Shown piece by piece: positions 1 through 5,245 of a stretch of DNA of 7,324 nt. Made by a program: the position numbers and the translations under genes. Source of the DNA: Lachnospiraceae bacterium. Its GTDB lineage: Bacteria > Bacillota_A > Clostridia > Lachnospirales > Lachnospiraceae. The DNA lies in assembly GCA_009911175.1 (NCBI GenBank), contig QXWX01000175.1, forward strand, positions 1 to 7,324. Direction: 5' to 3'. Numbering within the stretch: the first letter of the stretch is position 1; every line of letters begins with the position of its first letter. The notes beneath the pieces are model-generated. The model saw nothing but the letters and a program-made list of their open reading frames with translations. It was not told where the DNA came from and made no database searches.

Positions 1-37
1 CCATTACTACTCGGAGAATAACGCTTCCGAAAACAAT

Positions 38-51
38 TAGAGGCAACAGGC
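38..51. repeat. 14-bp direct repeat, left copy
   Basis: TAGAGGCAACAGGC here matches TAGAGCCAACAGGC at 724-737 at 13 of 14 positions, in the same orientation. The two copies bracket the 155-residue gene, about 690 bases apart. They look like the outer edges of a small inserted cassette or old attachment-site halves. Confidence 0.45.
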
Positions 52-128
52 TCTCTCTAAAAAATATATCCCGACAAATAATCATTCTCACTATGCCGAA
101 AAATAACTTGCCGCACTTTAGAGAGCCT
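49..128. repeat. Imperfect inverted repeat upstream of the first promoter
   Basis: GGCTCTCTCTAAA (49-61) is complementary to TTTAGAGAGCC (118-128) apart from a 2-base bulge, with a 56-base AT-rich interval. The right arm ends just before the -35 box at 131. It could be a terminator-like fold of an upstream unit or a regulatory element. Nothing else in the first 130 bases looks like a gene. Confidence 0.35.
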
Positions 129-130
129 TA

Positions 131-159
131 GTGACATTTGAATTTTCTTGTGGTATAGT
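131..159 (+). promoter_or_regulatory. Promoter of the 155-residue gene
   Basis: A -35 box GTGACA (131-136) and a -10 box TATAGT (154-159) are separated by 17 bases, and TGG directly before the -10 makes it an extended -10. Each box differs from consensus at one position. The start codon follows about 35 bases downstream, leaving a short leader with the ribosome binding site AAAAGGAG (177-184). Sequence pattern only, but the geometry is good. Confidence 0.6.
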
Positions 160-194
160 GGACTTCCACTTTTAGGAAAAGGAGTTGATGATAT

Positions 195-662
195 ATGCCA
201 CAGATGAATAAAGGCGGTAAATTTATTTTCGGAAAATCGCTGATACGAGATGACTTGACAATCCATCTCCCAACACAGGCTCTTACAGAGTACAACGCCA
301 CAGCAGAGAAAAAAGTCTATCTTTTTACTGGAAGCAAGGTCACTGGCGGCTTTTGTGTGACAAGAAAAGGATTGTTAGAACCGTCAAAATTAGGACACAT
401 TCTTACTGATAATCCGGCTCTACAGAATTATCAGACCGCAGAGGGCGAATTTGTCAAATACAAAGGACGGTCATACTGTTGGGTAAATATTTCAGAGAAT
501 GGTGTAATTCAGCTTAATCAGCAAATATTAGACTTTCTTAATCTGAAGATTGGAATGGAATTATTATCTATCCGAAGCAGTGATATAGCTTTTACAATGG
601 GCGCAACCGGTCCTCTATTGGAAAGAGCCGACAACTATGAGGGCGAAATTCCTCTGTATTAA
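195..662 (+). CDS. Hypothetical 155-residue protein, possibly AbrB/SpoVT-like
   Basis: I do not recognise this gene with certainty. The start is well supported: AAAAGGAG ends 10 bases before ATG and a good promoter lies just upstream. The protein is soluble, with no signal peptide or membrane segment. The C-terminal part (residues about 102-143) has the rhythm of a swapped-hairpin AbrB/MazE/SpoVT domain: G-x-I-x-L followed by ILDFLNLKIGMELLSIRSS, like the 'L-G-L-K-x-G-D-x-L' core of that fold. The N-terminal part (TIHLPTQALTEYN, KKVYLFTGSK, residues about 22-50) could be a second degenerate copy. A transcription-factor or antitoxin-like role would follow, but this is inference from pattern. 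The gene stands alone between hairpins and repeats, with no partner on its strand, and is complete. Confidence 0.75.
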   Translation: MPQMNKGGKFIFGKSLIRDDLTIHLPTQALTEYNATAEKKVYLFTGSKVTGGFCVTRKGLLEPSKLGHILTDNPALQNYQTAEGEFVKYKGRSYCWVNISENGVIQLNQQILDFLNLKIGMELLSIRSSDIAFTMGATGPLLERADNYEGEIPLY

Positions 663-686
663 AAAAGCAGGTATCATGATACCCGC
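661..686 (-). terminator. Rho-independent terminator-like hairpin, minus strand
   Basis: The segment GCAGGTATCATGATACCCGC (667-686) is nearly self-complementary around the perfect palindrome GGTATCATGATACC. On the minus strand the stem is followed by a run of six T (from the A-run at 661-666), giving an intrinsic terminator for leftward transcription from the toxin-antitoxin side. On the plus strand it directly follows the stop codon of the 155-residue gene but lacks a T tract, so there it is at best a weak 3' end. Confidence 0.55.
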
Positions 687-712
687 CCGAAATCCAGTAT
701 TCATCAAATAAT

Positions 713-731
713 TAGAGCCATTTTAGAGCCA
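713..731. repeat. Tandem TAGAGCCA repeats, 11-bp period (site C)
   Basis: Two copies of TAGAGCCA (713-720, 724-731) have an 11-base period, about one helical turn. The same octamer pair with the same period recurs at 1785-1803. A related pair (TGTTGCCAA) is at 905-924. Helically phased pairs of this kind are typical of arm-type integrase binding sites beside attachment sites; that role is inferred. Confidence 0.5.
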
Positions 732-744
732 ACAGGCAAAAAGC

Positions 745-787
745 AATCCCGGAAACGCCCATTTTATCAGCATTTCCGGGATTTTAT
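745..787. terminator. 11-bp perfect stem, bidirectional terminator-like hairpin
   Basis: AATCCCGGAAA (745-755) is perfectly complementary to TTTCCGGGATT (773-783), with a 17-base loop. A short T run follows on the plus side (TTTTA) and GCTTTTT follows on the minus side, so it can terminate in both directions. It lies between the convergent 155-residue gene and the toxin-antitoxin operon, where a shared terminator is expected. Confidence 0.6.
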
Positions 788-790
788 CCG

Positions 791-808
791 TTACTCGAAC
801 TCGGCGTG
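791..808 (-). other. Conserved gene-tail / putative attachment core B
   Basis: On the minus strand this reads as the end of a frame, HAEFE-stop. It is homologous to FAEEFE-stop at 1671-1694: both contain TCGAACTC then CGGCG on the plus strand and differ by one extra 3-base unit, so the frame is kept. The in-frame stretch is only 14 codons back to the previous stop. Each copy lies about 100 bases beyond a tandem 11-bp-period repeat pair. It may be the restored 3' end of an integration target gene. Confidence 0.35.
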
Positions 809-904
809 TTCTTTGTTGTTCTTAACTGTATCTGTTTAAGTTTTGTGCAAATACACGCCTTTTTTTACTTCAATTACACCATTTATTCTGGCTTGCTGAT
901 TTTC

Positions 905-924
905 TGTTGCCAAAATGTTGCCAA
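905..924. repeat. Tandem TGTTGCCAA repeats, 11-bp period (site B)
   Basis: TGTTGCCAA occurs at 905-913 and 916-924, an 11-base period like the TAGAGCCA pairs at 713 and 1785 but with a different core. The pair sits directly after the YoeB stop codon and about 100 bases from tail B. Probably an arm-type binding site of a different integrase; inferred from arrangement only. Confidence 0.4.
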
Positions 925-926
925 TT

Positions 927-1190
927 TTACTTATCTCTATAATGAGAACCACATTGAACAATCTTTATCATATTATCTTCTATCCGATAAACGATACGAT
1001 TTGCATCATCTATTCGTCGGCTCCAATAAGATGCCAAGTCACCACTTAGTCTTTCTGGCTTTCCTATTCCCTCGTATCCATTTCGGTCAATATCCTTCAA
1101 TAGCTGAAGGATACGCCTCAACGTCTTTTTATCCTGCTTTGTCCAGTATTCAAAATCTTCCCACGCCGCATCTGACCATGACTTAATCAT
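927..1190 (-). CDS. yoeB: YoeB/Txe-family toxin, ribosome-dependent mRNA endonuclease
   Basis: YoeB toxins bind the ribosomal A site and cut mRNA there; the cognate antitoxin neutralises them. From the ATG at 1190 the protein is 87 residues, close to the 84 of E. coli YoeB. It shows family landmarks in order: the W-S-x-x-A-W-x-D start, YWTKQDKK, GIGKPE, YWSRRI, RIVY and a terminal HY. The catalytic set seen in E. coli YoeB is present at the same numbers (Glu46, Arg65, His83, Tyr84), so it looks active. A three-residue tail (RDK) follows the usual HY end. I chose the ATG at 1190 over the TTG at 1193 because GAGGTGA (1197-1203) is 6 bases from the ATG and only 3 from the TTG. It overlaps the antitoxin gene by 8 bases, which implies translational coupling. 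Confidence 0.93.
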   Translation of the reverse strand: MIKSWSDAAWEDFEYWTKQDKKTLRRILQLLKDIDRNGYEGIGKPERLSGDLASYWSRRIDDANRIVYRIEDNMIKIVQCGSHYRDK

Positions 1191-1434
1191 CAAAATTCAC
1201 CTCATGTATCGTACCACCTGTCGCTTCCATTTGCGCTACAGATTCCCTAAGTCTGGTCATATTCTCCTGCGAATAAAACGGATCAACAGATACTTCAAAC
1301 GGTATCCGTTTCTCTCGTCCAAGTTTTTTAAGATAAATATTTATAGCCGTAGATAAAGACATGCCAATATCGGCACATGCCTGCTCTGCCTTTTTCTTTA
1401 CATCATCCTCTATGCGCAAACTAATTTGAGCCAT
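1183..1434 (-). CDS. relB: RelB/DinJ-family antitoxin
   Basis: This 83-residue protein neutralises the overlapping YoeB toxin and probably represses its own operon. Residues 1-40 have the ribbon-helix-helix pattern of RelB/DinJ proteins: the strand AQISLRIEDDVKKKAEQACADIG, here cited by residues 2-24, is followed by MSLSTAINIYLKK (25-37), matching the family's 'G-M-S-x-S-T-A-I-x-x-F'. The C-terminal half (about 48-83) is the acidic, flexible toxin-wrapping part. AGAGGTGA (1441-1448) lies 6 bases before the ATG. Antitoxin first and toxin second with overlapping ends is the standard order. Note the mixed pairing: a RelB/DinJ antitoxin with a YoeB toxin, rather than YefM. Such pairs are common in Bacillota. 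Confidence 0.9.
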   Translation of the reverse strand: MAQISLRIEDDVKKKAEQACADIGMSLSTAINIYLKKLGREKRIPFEVSVDPFYSQENMTRLRESVAQMEATGGTIHEVNFDD

Positions 1435-1456
1435 TATATATCACCTCTTCCTTTTT

Positions 1457-1494
1457 GATATTACAAGCATATCACACGTCACAGCATTTGTAAA
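1457..1494 (-). promoter_or_regulatory. Toxin-antitoxin promoter with candidate operator
   Basis: On the minus strand the -35 TTTACA (1489-1494) and the -10 TATGCT (1466-1471) are 17 bases apart. An inverted repeat GATAT-N7-ATATC (1457-1473) lies exactly over the -10. Ribbon-helix-helix antitoxins repress by binding palindromes over their own promoters, so this is the likely autoregulatory operator. Boxes and repeat are visible; binding is inferred. Confidence 0.5.
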
Positions 1495-1617
1495 GCATTT
1501 TGCTATATATTTGCTTATTTTTTACTATCTTTTCTATAATCATCCATAAAAATACATAGTTACACTGGCAACAATTCACTACGTTAATTTCTCTAAAAAT
1601 AATATAATGTAAATATA

Positions 1618-1642
1618 GCAGGCAATCTCATAGACTACCTGC
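1618..1642. repeat. Imperfect hairpin GCAGG...CCTGC
   Basis: GCAGG (1618-1622) pairs with CCTGC (1638-1642), with further discontinuous pairing inside and a CAT loop. On the minus strand it lies just past the FAEEFE tail and is followed by TATATTT, so it may end leftward transcription. The AT-rich stretch from here to 1500 shows no gene. Confidence 0.35.
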
Positions 1643-1670
1643 CATATAAAATAAATAATATACTCTTGTA

Positions 1671-1694
1671 CTATTCGAACTCCTCGGCGAATAG
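1671..1694 (-). other. Conserved gene-tail / putative attachment core A
   Basis: On the minus strand this ends a frame with FAEEFE-stop, homologous to HAEFE-stop at 791-808. It also forms an inverted repeat, CTATTCG (1671-1677) with CGAATAG (1688-1694), separated by 10 bases, a shape typical of tyrosine-recombinase core sites. A third related piece, CTCGGAGAATA at 10-20, matches CTCGGCGAATA here at 10 of 11 positions. Its in-frame length back to the previous stop is 16 codons, so it is not a gene in itself. Confidence 0.4.
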
Positions 1695-1715
1695 TGTGAA
1701 CTGGACATTTCTGTT

Positions 1716-1756
1716 TGATTTTTAATGGATTTATTATCCATATTCTTTAAAAATCA
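1716..1756. repeat. Long bulged hairpin
   Basis: TGATTTTTAA (1716-1725) is perfectly complementary to TTAAAAATCA (1747-1756). Inside, TGGAT (1726-1730) pairs with ATCCA (1736-1740) around a TTATT loop, with a few bases bulged on the right arm. It lies midway between the repeat pair at 1785 and core A at 1671. It is either a terminator for the truncated gene on its right or part of an attachment-site structure. Confidence 0.4.
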
Positions 1757-1783
1757 CTCTCATATTTGAGTCGGCTAAAATTT

Positions 1784-1861
1784 TTAGAGCCAAAATAGAG
1801 CCATAGCCAAAGCCGCTACTTTCTCCTTGTCTGCATCATCTACATGGTGCTTATATTTCGT
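1784..1861 (-). pseudogene. Truncated 3' end of a gene, possibly a tyrosine integrase
   Basis: A 25-codon in-frame remnant on the minus strand, preceded in frame by TGA (1862-1864), reads YKHHVDDADKEKVAALAMA and ends ALFWL-stop. Tyrosine recombinases often end in a Y-x-H-x-x-x-x-x-D/E-x-x-K helix like this, but the fragment is too short for certainty. Its last codons are built from the TAGAGCCA repeat pair, which fits int genes whose 3' end overlaps arm-type sites. It lies immediately after the PHP-ATPase stop codon (1887), so arrival of that gene may have removed the rest. Confidence 0.3.
1785..1803. repeat. Tandem TAGAGCCA repeats, 11-bp period (site A)
   Basis: TAGAGCCA occurs at 1785-1792 and 1796-1803. 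It is the same octamer, period and orientation as at 713-731, about 1070 bases to the left. The toxin-antitoxin operon lies between the two. Identical phased pairs at two places suggest the same integrase acted on both. Confidence 0.5.
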
Positions 1862-1886
1862 TCACAAAAACATATGCACAAACCGA

Positions 1887-4547
1887 CTACTTATACTGAT
1901 ACTTCTTTTCTCTCTTACGGAATGCTTCTTCCCCTCCTTCCATAATATCACATATTCCTTCACGAATTACTTTTTCTTCTATACATCCTGCCTTTTTACC
2001 TTTTCTAAAAGTAACTTTTCCATCTGAGTTTCTTTCAAGAACAATAATAGCTTCTGCATCTCCCAATACTGGAATATTAGGATTATGAGTAACTATAATT
2101 ATTTGGCGCTTATTTTTCATTTTTCTAATGGATCTAACTACTAAATTATATATCAAACTATTGTCTAAGTCATCTTCTGGCTGATCAATAATCAGAGGAT
2201 TTTCCCCACTGTTTAAAATAAACGCTAGTATTGCAGCACTTTTCTGTCCTGGCGAGCCTTCATTTATATCTATTTCTCCAGTTTCTTCTATTATTTTAAT
2301 CTTCAATTTATCTTCAGGGATAACTTTTACTAAGGCACTCAATGTATCATTATTAAATTTATCCCTCCATAGTTTTCCAAATCTTATATCAGAAGGGGTA
2401 ATTCCAATAGATTCAATTTCACCTGAATCCGTTGTAAGCAAAAATTTCAAAAAATCTTTATAATGCTTCCAATTATTATCATTCGACAAAATATAATCTG
2501 AGAGTCCTTGAAAATCATTATCAAAAATACCTTCTCTTCCAAATTCTCTTTGCATATTTGCTTTCCATCGCGCAATATGTCCCATTGGTGTTATAGAAAT
2601 CATAATATTTTCTAAATCCATCTTTTGAATAACATGTTCTCTCTTTTGAGACAAATCCAGACGTTTTTGAACAAAAGAATTTATGCTTTCTTCAATTTTT
2701 TCTACTAATTTTCCTTGTTCTTTCTGCACATTAAGCAACTCCTCATATCTCTGACGATTCTTTTGGAGTTGATCTTGAAGCAGATTTATATCTTCTCCAC
2801 CAGTATTTTGAATGTCCTCAAGTGCCTTGATATATTCTTTATGCATTTCTTCACGTTTAATGTATGTAGCAGAAACAACATATTGCTTTTCAATTGTTTC
2901 TATGGCTTCTAATTTCTGATTTAAAAATGCACTAATTTCATTATTACATTTCAAAATTTCCTGCACTGTTTCAATTTCAATTTTGTTGGTTTCATCATAA
3001 AGTTTCAATTCTTCTAATTGGTTATTTATCTCTTCTCCATGCTCTTTATATTGAGAAATTGATTCTTCTAATAAGTTTTTCTTAGTACTGAACAATTTCT
3101 CTATATTCTTAATTTTTGCATCAATTGTTTCAAAATTTGCCCTCGCCTTTTCTACTCCACTAGCCTTAAATTTCTTTAATATTGCATCTGCCTTTTCTAT
3201 TTCTGCTTTAATAGTGGGCATTTCTCGAATTTTTTTCCTATTATTTTTATACTCATCAGAATATTTAATCATTTCCAATAATGCCTGATCAATTTCATCG
3301 GAATATGAATATATTTCTGTGCTTACCTTATCATCAATCATCTTAACAAGTGGACTAATCCCTTGATTAGAAATACTATCATCTCCATCTATAAGGTTAA
3401 AAATCTCCTTTTGTCCATAGAAATCAACCTTAAACTCCGGTGGATTCTCAACAACACCATCATCATCAATAATTTTACTTTCCAGTTGTTTTCCTTTACG
3501 ACTCATTTCTATCTTGTATGGCTTATTACTACCAAAATTATAATATGTTGAAAGTTTACCACCTTTATCCAAGGTTTTGTCCAACAATTTACATTTTGAA
3601 AGCTCTCTCTCATTTCCCACACCGTAATTTATTGCATCAACAATTGTAGATTTTCCTGTTCCCCTTCCACCAACAATACAATTTAAATTTGGTGAAAATC
3701 GCATATTCATTTTTGTCATATGGCTAATACCTTCTACTTCTATGCCACTTACATAATTATATGTTATTTCATTTGGATTAAAATCCACTCCAATCTTTTG
3801 AATATCTAACCAATTGAGACATCTATGCTCTGGATCAATAAAAACCTGTTTAAGTCCCTCAAACGAAAGTGAAGATAACTTAACCCAAGTAAACATCTTC
3901 CCAAATCCATCTATAGAATGCTGAGATTCATCACTTGCTGATGGATTATCAGAACCTGTAATTAGTACTGCATTGTTTATTACATTAGCCTTTACCTTAT
4001 TATCATACTCTCTTATATCTTCTTCATTTCTAATTTCTACTGCTGAAAACTTTAAAAATTCTTGATATTTTTTTATTGCATTTATAGTACTTTTTCCTAA
4101 CCCCTTATTTGATGCAAAATGAGCTGGAATGACAAAAATTTTGTTTTCAAGTTCTATACAAAGATCTTTTAATCTATCTTCAGATACATTAATTTCTGTA
4201 TCTGCCCAATCACTTCTTTTCAACTTAAGGTTGCTAATAACAGCATCTTCAATTTCAGTAACCGTCATCTTATCATCAAATATAATCAAAAAATGAGTGA
4301 AATCTGCCGAAACACATAGTTCTATTCCATAGAACACCTTAAAATTATCATCTTCATATTGTTTTTTTACGTTTTCGATTCTACTAATATATCCTACAGA
4401 GTTATGATCACTTACAACTACAGCATTAATTCCTGATTCTTTAGCTTTCTTCAGCCACATATCTGGAGTAACTCTCTTATCCGGAAAGCATCTACTTTCA
4501 GGAGTATGTGTATGAAAATCAACTTTATACCACCTAGCTAACGCCAT
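1887..4547 (-). CDS. PHP-domain / SMC-like ATPase fusion (TrlF-like), putative defence protein
   Basis: This complete 886-residue protein joins a metal-dependent PHP phosphoesterase to a RecF/SMC-type ATPase. The PHP part (1-240) shows DFHTHT (His12, His14), SDHN (Asp47, His48), GIEL (Glu76), His85, PAHFAS (His143) and TGSDNP (Asp200), so the metal ligands look intact. The ATPase head is split: Walker A GGRGTGKST (293-301) precedes a long coiled coil (about 410-640, rich in Glu, Lys and Leu). After the coil come the ABC signature SPGQKS (765-770), Walker B LIIDQPEDDLD (785-795) and the H-loop VTHNP (His821). Protein databases use the name TrlF family for this architecture. By analogy with OLD, Septu and PARIS, where an SMC-like ATPase gates a nuclease, I infer an ATP-controlled nuclease acting on DNA or RNA in defence; this is not shown by sequence. 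GAGGT (4554-4558) lies 6 bases before the ATG. The gene is visibly more AT-rich than yjdF and the IS, which suggests transfer. Confidence 0.88.
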   Translation of the reverse strand: MALARWYKVDFHTHTPESRCFPDKRVTPDMWLKKAKESGINAVVVSDHNSVGYISRIENVKKQYEDDNFKVFYGIELCVSADFTHFLIIFDDKMTVTEIEDAVISNLKLKRSDWADTEINVSEDRLKDLCIELENKIFVIPAHFASNKGLGKSTINAIKKYQEFLKFSAVEIRNEEDIREYDNKVKANVINNAVLITGSDNPSASDESQHSIDGFGKMFTWVKLSSLSFEGLKQVFIDPEHRCLNWLDIQKIGVDFNPNEITYNYVSGIEVEGISHMTKMNMRFSPNLNCIVGGRGTGKSTIVDAINYGVGNERELSKCKLLDKTLDKGGKLSTYYNFGSNKPYKIEMSRKGKQLESKIIDDDGVVENPPEFKVDFYGQKEIFNLIDGDDSISNQGISPLVKMIDDKVSTEIYSYSDEIDQALLEMIKYSDEYKNNRKKIREMPTIKAEIEKADAILKKFKASGVEKARANFETIDAKIKNIEKLFSTKKNLLEESISQYKEHGEEINNQLEELKLYDETNKIEIETVQEILKCNNEISAFLNQKLEAIETIEKQYVVSATYIKREEMHKEYIKALEDIQNTGGEDINLLQDQLQKNRQRYEELLNVQKEQGKLVEKIEESINSFVQKRLDLSQKREHVIQKMDLENIMISITPMGHIARWKANMQREFGREGIFDNDFQGLSDYILSNDNNWKHYKDFLKFLLTTDSGEIESIGITPSDIRFGKLWRDKFNNDTLSALVKVIPEDKLKIKIIEETGEIDINEGSPGQKSAAILAFILNSGENPLIIDQPEDDLDNSLIYNLVVRSIRKMKNKRQIIIVTHNPNIPVLGDAEAIIVLERNSDGKVTFRKGKKAGCIEEKVIREGICDIMEGGEEAFRKREKKYQYK

Positions 4548-4603
4548 ATCAATACCTCATTTCTTTCGTAATTATTAATTTACTATCTATTTTCGTCAGT
4601 AAT

Positions 4604-4630
4604 ATCAAACATTAGAATAATTTGTTTGAT
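4604..4630. promoter_or_regulatory. Inverted repeat upstream of the PHP-ATPase gene
   Basis: ATCAAAC (4604-4610) and GTTTGAT (4624-4630) form a 7-bp inverted repeat with a 13-base AT-rich spacer, about 57 bases before the PHP-ATPase start codon. On the minus strand its left arm contains TTGATA, usable as a -35, though no good -10 follows at 16-18 bases; AATAAT near 4573 is the nearest alternative. It is a candidate operator or promoter region for the gene. Confidence 0.35.
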
Positions 4631-4639
4631 TTATTAATT

Positions 4640-4663
4640 AAAAAAGATATAATACCAATTATA
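4640..4663 (-). terminator. Weak AT-only terminator after yjdF
   Basis: Directly after the yjdF stop codon, on the minus strand, TATAAT (4663-4658) pairs with ATTATA (4653-4648) around a TGGT loop. After two more bases comes a run of six T. The T tract is good but the stem has only A-T pairs, so termination is probably partial and some read-through into the PHP-ATPase gene is possible. Confidence 0.4.
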
Positions 4664-4666
4664 AAT

Positions 4667-5083
4667 TTACCTGCCCTTATGCTTCTCTTTCCTTTTCTGC
4701 TGTTTCAGTTCAAATTGCCGCTGTTTCTCCGCTTCCCGCTGTTCCCGACTCACAATCTTACGTTCAGTTTTCAACTGCTCCTGCTGTAATTTCAAAGCCT
4801 GTTGCGACTTTGTACCTATTCCTGTACTCTGTACTTGTTTCCGTACTTCACGCTGTACCCGTTTAGGATTGCGACCAGCTTCTTTTACATCAGTTGCCAC
4901 AGCCGGACTAAACCGTAACTGATAGTAATTTTTCAGAACGAAATCATATACCTCATAGTCTTTTGGTTCTGCCCCAAACGTAACCTTACACACAGCTAAC
5001 TTTCCATCTGATACTCGCTCAAACACTCCCACCCAAAAGGGAGCTTCAAAAAATACTGTCAATTTTCCTGATACTTTGTCCAT
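4667..5083 (-). CDS. yjdF: YjdF family protein (DUF2992)
   Basis: The 138-residue protein begins like the YjdF family: SGKLTVFFEAPFWVGVFER, then KVTFGAEPKDYEVYDFVLKNY (residues 32-52) and an extremely basic, Gln/Glu/Lys/Arg-rich tail (about 70-138) predicted to be helical or coiled. It has no signal peptide or membrane segment. The biochemical function is unknown. In many Bacillota the gene is controlled by the yjdF riboswitch, which senses aza-aromatic compounds, so a role in coping with such toxins is thought likely. AAGGAAG (5091-5097) is 7 bases before the ATG. The reading frame is complete, but an IS element begins 25 bases upstream of the start codon and has cut the gene from its leader RNA and promoter (6725-6862). 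It is probably silent, constitutive at a low level, or driven from the IS. Confidence 0.88.
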   Translation of the reverse strand: MDKVSGKLTVFFEAPFWVGVFERVSDGKLAVCKVTFGAEPKDYEVYDFVLKNYYQLRFSPAVATDVKEAGRNPKRVQREVRKQVQSTGIGTKSQQALKLQQEQLKTERKIVSREQREAEKQRQFELKQQKRKEKHKGR

Positions 5084-5084
5084 G

Positions 5085-5108
5085 ACAATTCTTCCTTAAA
5101 ATAATTGT
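5085..5108 (-). promoter_or_regulatory. Stem enclosing the yjdF ribosome binding site
   Basis: ACAATT (minus strand, 5108-5103) and AATTGT (5090-5085) form a 6-bp stem whose 12-base loop holds the AAGGAAG ribosome binding site. The outer arm falls within the IS target duplication. With the IS removed, TCCTTA in the riboswitch (complement of 6738-6743) could pair with TAAGGA of this site (complement of 5093-5098), a plausible expression platform. Confidence 0.35.
5102..5108. repeat. Target-site duplication, left copy (TAATTGT)
   Basis: TAATTGT directly precedes the left inverted repeat of the IS and is repeated exactly at 6708-6714 after the right one. The neighbouring bases differ, so the duplication is 7 bp. 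It shows that the IS entered by transposition and has not since been rearranged. Confidence 0.93.
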
Positions 5109-5158
5109 CTCAAACTTCGCACTCGCATAAGTGCCTATGCACCTTGAAAATTCAATAA
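5109..5158 (+). repeat. Left inverted repeat of the IS
   Basis: Terminal 14 bp CTCAAACTTCGCAC (5109-5122), then a hairpin segment with GCACT and AGTGC, then a 23-bp block matching the right end in inverse orientation. Two-block ends suggest two transposase or host-factor contacts. Confidence 0.88.
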
Positions 5159-5172
5159 AAACTGGCAATAAA

Positions 5173-5245
5173 ATAGCATGAAACACTCTGGTTTTGGTAT
5201 AATTGAATTGCTCAGAAACAACATACCACCGGAGGCTCATGCTAT
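5173..5245 (+). promoter_or_regulatory. Hairpin hiding the transposase start in read-through RNA
   Basis: Three aligned stems fold this leader: 5173-5181 with 5237-5245 (9 bp, including the AU of the start codon), 5186-5191 with 5229-5234 (CTCTGG/CCGGAG, covering the GGAGG site, one G-U pair), and 5195-5200 with 5223-5228 (TGGTAT/ATACCA). All left arms lie upstream of the predicted native transcript start near 5210. RNA entering from outside would therefore be folded and untranslated, while native RNA stays open. IS10 and IS50 are known to use this protection. Pairing is visible; function is inferred. Confidence 0.6.
5198..5203 (+). promoter_or_regulatory. Transposase promoter, perfect extended -10
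   Basis: TGG followed by TATAAT (5195-5203) is a consensus extended -10. No good -35 is seen 17 bases upstream (about 5175-5180), which extended -10 promoters can tolerate. Transcription would begin near 5210, which rules out the in-frame ATG at 5178 as the start used from this promoter. Confidence 0.55.

Noticed and set aside
57..266. Minus-strand frame over the promoter of the 155-residue gene
   Set aside because: It overlaps a good promoter and the start of a supported gene; no ribosome binding site or familiar motif.
806..1186. Open frame of 126 codons on the plus strand
   Set aside because: It lies antisense to the convincing YoeB gene, has no ribosome binding site, and its composition is a low-complexity Phe/Tyr/Ser mix typical of an antisense frame.
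1671..1694. tRNA T-arm-like TTCGAA sequence as a tRNA gene
   Set aside because: No cloverleaf, acceptor stem or anticodon arm can be built around it; the inverted repeat fits a recombination core better.
1785..1803. CRISPR-like repeats (TAGAGCCA pairs)
   Set aside because: Only two 8-bp copies per site at 11-base spacing; no 25-40 bp repeats, unique spacers or cas genes.
5178..5243. 22-codon N-terminal extension of the transposase
   Set aside because: The promoter -10 lies inside it, it has no ribosome binding site, and the internal ATG at 5244 has GGAGG at the right distance.
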